A program made the translations under genes and the position numbers. Positions 38,971-42,985 of a stretch of 42,985 nucleotides of DNA are shown one piece after another. Origin of the DNA: an uncultured Oscillospiraceae bacterium (lineage in GTDB: Bacteria; Bacillota; Clostridia; Oscillospirales; Oscillospiraceae); assembly GCA_910579965.1 (NCBI GenBank), contig CAJTWF010000025.1, positions 1 to 42,985 on the forward strand, written 5' to 3'. Position 1 is the first letter of the stretch, and each line of letters opens with the position of its first letter. Below the pieces are notes generated by a model. The model searched no databases. It saw nothing but the letters and a program-made list of their open reading frames with translations, and had not been told where the DNA came from.

Positions 38971-39195
38971 ATGAAGCATAGCGAAAGAATATTTCAAATT
39001 ATGGAAAGACGCGGCATCAGCGCATATCGGCTGTCTAAAGCAACCGGAATAACAGAGAGTACCTTTGTCCAATGGCGAAAATGCCCTTCATCTAATATAC
39101 GTTCTAGTAATCTTGTCAAAATCGCTGATTATCTGGATTGTTCTATAGATTATCTCCTGGGCCGGACGGAGGACCCGGAGCTGCACCAAAAATAA
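38971..39195 (+). CDS. XRE-family small DNA-binding protein
   Basis: A 74-residue Cro/C1-type helix-turn-helix protein: ERIFQIMERRGISAYRLSKATGITESTFVQWRK...SNLVKIADYLDCSIDYLLGR. It is a single HTH domain, as in phage-like or mobile-element repressors. The ATG at 38971 follows GAGAGG. It is divergent from the DUF6809-like gene, with a shared palindromic site. Its AT-rich coding sequence contrasts with its neighbours and suggests transfer. It interrupts the usual DUF512-der gene order. Confidence 0.9.
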   Translation: MKHSERIFQIMERRGISAYRLSKATGITESTFVQWRKCPSSNIRSSNLVKIADYLDCSIDYLLGRTEDPELHQK

Positions 39196-39272
39196 CCGCA
39201 GAGTCCTCAGATCTCCGCCAATAGCGGCCCTGTGAGGGTGGATATTTACGGTTTGAAAAAGGGAGTACAAAC

Positions 39273-40601
39273 ATGGCAAAACCGATCGTAGCAATCGTGG
39301 GCCGGCCCAACGTGGGCAAGTCCGCGCTCTTCAACAAGCTCATTGGCCGGCGGGTCTCCATTGTGGAGGACACCCCCGGCGTGACCCGTGACCGCATCTA
39401 CGGCGAGACCGACTGGAACGGCCGCCGCTTCACCCTCATCGACACCGGCGGCATCGAGCCCCGCACGGACAACGAGATCCTCGCCTTCATGCGCGATCAG
39501 GCGGGAATCGCCATCAGCCACGCGGATGTGATCGTCTTTCTCACCGATATCCGCACCGGCCTCACCGCCTCGGACCAGGAGGTGGCGGCCATGCTCCTGC
39601 GCAGCGGCAAGCCCATTGTGCTGGCGGTGAACAAGATGGACTCCGTGGGCGCGGTGGACCCGGACTTCTACGAGTTCTACAACCTGGGCCTGGGGGACCC
39701 CATCGCCGTCTCCGCCGTCCACGGCCACGGCACCGGGGACCTGCTGGACGAGTGCGTGGCCCACTTCCCGCCGGAGGAGGAGGGGGAGGAGGACGAGGAC
39801 CGGATCCAGGTGGCCATCATCGGCAAGCCCAACGTGGGCAAGTCCTCCCTGACCAACAAAATCCTGGGCCAGCAGCGCACCATTGTCAGCGACGTGGCCG
39901 GCACCACCCGGGACGCCATTGACAGCGTCTTTGAGAACGAGACCGGCAAGTATGTGTTCATCGACACCGCCGGTATGCGCAAGAAATCCAAGGTGGACGA
40001 GGCCATCGAGCGCTACAGCGTCCTCCGGGCCCAGATGGCCATTGAGCGGGCGGACGTGTGCCTCATCCTCATCGACGCCCAGGAGGGGGTCACGGAGCAG
40101 GACACCAAGGTGGCCGGCATGGCCCACGACGCGGGCAAGGCCAGCATCATCGTGGTGAACAAGTGGGACCTCATCGAGAAGGACGGCAAAACCATGGACA
40201 AGATGCGCCAGGAGGTCCGCCGGGACCTGAGCTATATGACCTATGCCCCGATCCTGTTCATCTCCGCCGCCACGGGCCAGCGGGTGGACCGGCTCTTTGC
40301 GCTCATCCAGTACGTGAACAACCAGGCCGCCACCAGAATCACCACCGGTATGCTCAACTCCGTCCTGGCCGACGCGCAGACCCGGGTGCAGCCCCCCACG
40401 GACAGGGGACGGCGGCTGAAAATCTACTACATGACCCAGGCGGGGGTGAAGCCTCCCCACTTCATCTGCTTCTGCAACGACGCGTCCCTGTTCCACTTCT
40501 CCTACCAGCGGTATCTGGAGAACCAGATCCGCACGGTGTTCGGTCTGGAGGGGACCCCCATCAAGATGACCATCCGGCAGAAGGGCGACAAGGAGGATTG
40601 A
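39273..40601 (+). CDS. der: ribosome-assembly GTPase Der (EngA)
   Basis: Der has two GTPase domains and acts in 50S subunit assembly. The 442-residue protein shows both P loops (GRPNVGKSALFN near residue 10 and GKPNVGKSSLTN near 185), DTPGVTRDR, VAGTTRDAID, two NKMD/NKWD motifs and a C-terminal KH-like domain (TRVQPPTDRGRRLKIYYMTQ). Length is typical. AAAAAGGGAG precedes the ATG. It is the first of the der-plsY-gpsA set. Confidence 0.98.
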   Translation: MAKPIVAIVGRPNVGKSALFNKLIGRRVSIVEDTPGVTRDRIYGETDWNGRRFTLIDTGGIEPRTDNEILAFMRDQAGIAISHADVIVFLTDIRTGLTASDQEVAAMLLRSGKPIVLAVNKMDSVGAVDPDFYEFYNLGLGDPIAVSAVHGHGTGDLLDECVAHFPPEEEGEEDEDRIQVAIIGKPNVGKSSLTNKILGQQRTIVSDVAGTTRDAIDSVFENETGKYVFIDTAGMRKKSKVDEAIERYSVLRAQMAIERADVCLILIDAQEGVTEQDTKVAGMAHDAGKASIIVVNKWDLIEKDGKTMDKMRQEVRRDLSYMTYAPILFISAATGQRVDRLFALIQYVNNQAATRITTGMLNSVLADAQTRVQPPTDRGRRLKIYYMTQAGVKPPHFICFCNDASLFHFSYQRYLENQIRTVFGLEGTPIKMTIRQKGDKED

Positions 40602-40603
40602 AC

Positions 40604-41302
40604 ATGATCGCTGTGTGTGTGATTATTCTGGCAGCGGCGGAGGGACTCTATCTGGGCTGGGTCAACGGCCCGGTGGTCCTGGGGTGCATCGTGCTGTCCG
40701 CGGCGGCGGCGTATCTGCTGGGCTGCTCCAACGGAGCGGTGCTGGTGTCCAAATATGCCCTGCGGGACGACGTGCGCACCCACGGCAGCGGCAACGCGGG
40801 CCTGACCAATTTCTACCGCAGCTTCGGCGGGCCCCTGACGCTGCTGGTGATCCTGTCCGATGTGCTGAAAATGGTGCTGGCCGCGTACCTCTCGGTTTGG
40901 ATGTGGCGCGTGATCGGGGCGGACAGCCCGGTGCTGGCCAAGTACTGGGCCGGGGTCTGGTGCCTGGTGGGCCACATGTTCCCCTGCATGTTCCGCTTCA
41001 AGGGCGGCAAGGGCATCCTCTCCGGAGGCACCCTGGCCCTGCTGCTGGACTGGCGGATTGCCCTGGTGGTGTGGGGCGGGTTCCTCCTCCTGACGGCCCT
41101 GACCAGGTATGTGTCCCTGGGGTCCCTGTGGGCCGGGGCCAGCTTCCCCTTTATCAGCTGGTACGTGTACCGGGATACCCGGGTGCTGCTGCCCCTGGCG
41201 GCGGCCTGCGGGATCTTGGTGGTGTGGGGCCACCGGGCCAACATTGTGCGGCTGCTGGAGGGCACGGAAAATAAATTCTCCCTGCATAAAAAGCGGGAAT
41301 AG
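40604..41302 (+). CDS. plsY: glycerol-3-phosphate acyltransferase PlsY
   Basis: PlsY uses acyl-phosphate to acylate glycerol-3-phosphate in phospholipid synthesis. This 232-residue membrane protein carries the three conserved loops: GSGNAGLTNFYRSFG, FKGGKGI and a C-terminal H-R-N block (GHRANIVRLLEGTENK). AGGAGGATTG precedes the ATG, which lies two bases after the der stop, so the two are coupled. The GNxGxTN motif has the small change GNAGLTN. Confidence 0.95.
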   Translation: MIAVCVIILAAAEGLYLGWVNGPVVLGCIVLSAAAAYLLGCSNGAVLVSKYALRDDVRTHGSGNAGLTNFYRSFGGPLTLLVILSDVLKMVLAAYLSVWMWRVIGADSPVLAKYWAGVWCLVGHMFPCMFRFKGGKGILSGGTLALLLDWRIALVVWGGFLLLTALTRYVSLGSLWAGASFPFISWYVYRDTRVLLPLAAACGILVVWGHRANIVRLLEGTENKFSLHKKRE

Positions 41303-41316
41303 GAGGCGTTTTTGCG

Positions 41317-42318
41317 ATGAAAATAACCGTATTGGGCTCCGGCGGCTGGGGGACGGCCCTGGCGCTGCTGCTGCTGGACAACGGCAATGACGTGACGCTC
41401 TGGTCCTTCATGGAGGAGGAGTGCAGGGTGCTGCGGGAGAAGCGGGAGAACCCCATGCTCAAGGGGGTCCCCCTGCCGGAGGCGCTCCATCTGACCAGCT
41501 CCATGGACGCCCTGGCGGAGAGCGGGCTGGTGGTGATGGCCACCCCCTCCTTTGCCGTGCGGGCCACGGCCAGGAGGGCCGCGCCCCTGCTGCGGCAGGA
41601 CGCGGTGGTGGTCAGCGTGGCCAAGGGCATTGAGAAGGACACGGCCCTGTGCCTGACCCAGGTGATCGAGGAGGAGTTGGGGGGCAAGTGCCGTGTGGTG
41701 GCCCTCTCCGGCCCCTCCCACGCGGAGGAGGTGGGCCGCCGGGTGCCCACGGGCTGCGTGGCCGCGTCCCGGGACATGGCGGCGGCGGAGCTGGTCCAGG
41801 AGGTGTTCATGAGCCCCCGGTTCCGGGTGTACACCAACAGTGACGTGCTGGGCGTGGAGCTGGGTGCGGCGCTGAAGAACGTGCTGGCACTGTGCTGCGG
41901 CATCAGCGACGGCATGGGCCTGGGGGACAACACCAAGGCCCTGCTGATGACCCGGGGCATGACGGAGATGGCCCGGCTGGGGGTGGCCCTGGGGGGGCGG
42001 AAGGAGACCTTCGCCGGTCTGAGCGGCATGGGGGATCTGATCGTCACCTGTACGTCCATGCACTCCCGCAACCGCCGCTGCGGCATTCTCATCGGCCAGG
42101 GCAAGGACGTGCAGACCGCCATGGCGGAGGTGGGGGCCACGGTGGAGGGCTACTACGCCGCCCTCAGCGCCCACCAGCTCTCCACCAAGGCCGGGGTGGA
42201 GATGCCCATCTGCCAGCGGGCCTACCGGGTGCTCTACGAGGGGCAGCCGGTGCAGGAAGTGGTCAACCAGCTCATGACCCGGGGCAAGCGCCACGAGGTG
42301 GACGAGAGCTGGATCTAG
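41317..42318 (+). CDS. gpsA: NAD(P)H-dependent glycerol-3-phosphate dehydrogenase
   Basis: GpsA reduces dihydroxyacetone phosphate to glycerol-3-phosphate, the substrate of PlsY just upstream. The 333-residue protein has the Rossmann loop GSGGWGTALA, PSFAVR, SVAKGIEKDT, LSGPSHAEEVGR, the catalytic-Lys region GAALKNVLALCCGISDGMGLGDNTKA and GLSGMGDLIVTC. AGGAGGCG precedes the ATG. Length is typical. Confidence 0.97.
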   Translation: MKITVLGSGGWGTALALLLLDNGNDVTLWSFMEEECRVLREKRENPMLKGVPLPEALHLTSSMDALAESGLVVMATPSFAVRATARRAAPLLRQDAVVVSVAKGIEKDTALCLTQVIEEELGGKCRVVALSGPSHAEEVGRRVPTGCVAASRDMAAAELVQEVFMSPRFRVYTNSDVLGVELGAALKNVLALCCGISDGMGLGDNTKALLMTRGMTEMARLGVALGGRKETFAGLSGMGDLIVTCTSMHSRNRRCGILIGQGKDVQTAMAEVGATVEGYYAALSAHQLSTKAGVEMPICQRAYRVLYEGQPVQEVVNQLMTRGKRHEVDESWI

Positions 42319-42341
42319 TACGATAGAAGGAGGATACCGTG

Positions 42342-42470
42342 ATGCTGAAGAAGGCGCGAATCGTTTCCATGATCGTTCTGGCCGCGTCGGTGGTGGTTAC
42401 CGCCGGACTGGCGGTGGAGAATCTGGTGCTGGCCTGCCTGGCCTTGGCCAGGAAGAGAGAACGGCATTAA
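42342..42470 (+). CDS. 42-residue single-pass membrane protein
   Basis: A short gene with a strong ribosome-binding site (GAAGGAGGATACC) and the reading MLKKARIVSMIVLAASV..., one hydrophobic helix (about 8-35) and a basic C-terminus (ARKREREH-like end). A GTG one codon earlier (42339) is an equally good start. It lies 20 bases after gpsA and before the operon terminator, so it belongs to the der-plsY-gpsA message. The function is unknown. Confidence 0.6.
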   Translation: MLKKARIVSMIVLAASVVVTAGLAVENLVLACLALARKRERH

Positions 42471-42479
42471 ATTGAAAAG

Positions 42480-42525
42480 GACGTGCCGGCGCGGGAAAGG
42501 GAGCCCCGCGCCGGCACGTCTTTTG
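42480..42525 (+). terminator. terminator of the der-plsY-gpsA operon
   Basis: GACGTGCCGGCGCGGG pairs perfectly with its complement (16 bp) around a short loop, then TTTTG. Confidence 0.92.
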
Positions 42526-42642
42526 TCGGGCGCCTGTCACGATGATGCTCTTTGTAATGCTTTTCAACTGTGGTGACTATACTATCCGTAAAAAGCGTCC
42601 ACGCAAGGCTGAGGATCGTGGCGGCGCAGAGCGGCAGAAGGA

Positions 42643-42984
42643 TTGGGGCTGTCGGTGAAAAACGGCCGGATGGACAGCGGCCGGCGCGTCTACATCTACT
42701 TCACCCAGGAGAACGCCATGAACCTCATAAGCTGCGGGAAGGACAAGGCTACAAAGCTGTTCCGGGAGCTTGACAAGGATGGCATCGACCTGATCGAGCG
42801 AAAGAAGCAGGGCCAGGGACGGCCCACGCGGATTTACGTTAAAAACTTCATCCTGCCCCCGGAACCCGGCCAGCCCCAGCCGGAACAGGTCCCGCCGCCC
42901 CCGGCCCCTCAGACTGCGGTTTTTCCGCTCCTAGATGGTGTCTACACAAGAGGCAGGGGCTGTGATAGAATGGAACTATCTTAA
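42643..42984 (+). pseudogene. 5'-truncated RepA_N replication-initiator fragment
   Basis: Read from about 42640, the frame gives LGLSVKNGRMDSGRRVYIYF, NLISCGKDKATKLFRELDKDGIDLIERKKQGQGRPTRIYVKNF, which is the second half of the RepA_N domain of plasmid and conjugative-element initiators. The first ~60 residues of the domain are missing: an in-frame TGA lies at 42610-42612 and only a TTG without a good ribosome-binding site is available. After the domain comes an unrelated Pro-rich tail and a stop at 42982-42984. It is best read as the remnant of an integrated element near the right edge. Confidence 0.75.
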
Positions 42985-42985
42985 A

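Noticed and set aside
1..42985. CRISPR arrays, tRNA and rRNA genes
   Set aside because: No regularly spaced direct repeats, cloverleaf-like segments or rRNA-like stretches were recognised anywhere in the window.

Overview
The window is a high-GC, gene-dense chromosomal segment of a low-oxygen gut-type Firmicute. Its gene content (ffh-ylxM-rpsP-khpA, ricT, yhaM, lexA, der-plsY-gpsA, arginine deiminase, HgdB/HgdC-type proteins, and many strong Shine-Dalgarno sites with TTGACA/TATAAT-type promoters) fits Clostridia, most likely a G+C-rich Oscillospiraceae related to Flavonifractor, Lawsonibacter or Intestinimonas. The lineage is an inference from gene content and base composition. No rRNA, tRNA or CRISPR array was seen.

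Layout: 1-3.5 kb holds nrdR, a cysteine hydrolase/acetyltransferase fusion, azlCD and a TfoX C-terminal protein (all minus strand). 3.5-11.3 kb is a minus-strand run: ricT, holB, punA, a YgjP-type metallopeptidase, a GH13 glucosidase, a GH1 protein and yhaM. 11.6-14 kb is the ylxM-ffh-rpsP-khpA operon (plus). 14-17.3 kb holds a second GH13 enzyme, an RNHCP protein and hemW. 17.5-21 kb is minus: ornithine carbamoyltransferase, arginine deiminase, a Gx transporter and a YdeI/NusG-II fusion. 21-30 kb is mixed: CmpB-like permease, htrA, an 87-aa NrdD-like protein divergent from a Crp/Fnr regulator, mgtE, a DUF5662 protein, a split chromate transporter, birA and lexA. 30.2-37.1 kb is a plus-strand selenium-linked cluster: selD, yedF, two DUF3343 carriers, two HgdB-like double-cubane proteins, a cysteine desulfurase and an HgdC-type activase. 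37.2-42.5 kb is DUF512 radical SAM, a small AT-rich XRE/DUF6809 islet, der, plsY, gpsA and a 42-aa membrane protein. The right edge holds a 5'-truncated RepA_N replication-initiator fragment.

Main points: (1) the selD-yedF-DUF3343-HgdB-csd-HgdC-HgdB-DUF3343 cluster is the best candidate for an incompletely described system, joining selenium/sulfur trafficking to ATP-driven low-potential electron transfer. (2) The GH1 protein has Ala at both catalytic Glu positions. (3) The small NrdD-like protein looks like a free-standing glycyl-radical segment, and a perfect FNR-spaced palindrome lies about 42 bp upstream of its likely transcription start. (4) Two near-identical 160-bp elements with 19-bp inverted ends and 3-bp TNA target duplications lie 30 kb apart. 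(5) A separate family of AT-rich palindromes, two of them forming ~160-bp hairpin elements with locus-specific arms, sits at gene ends.
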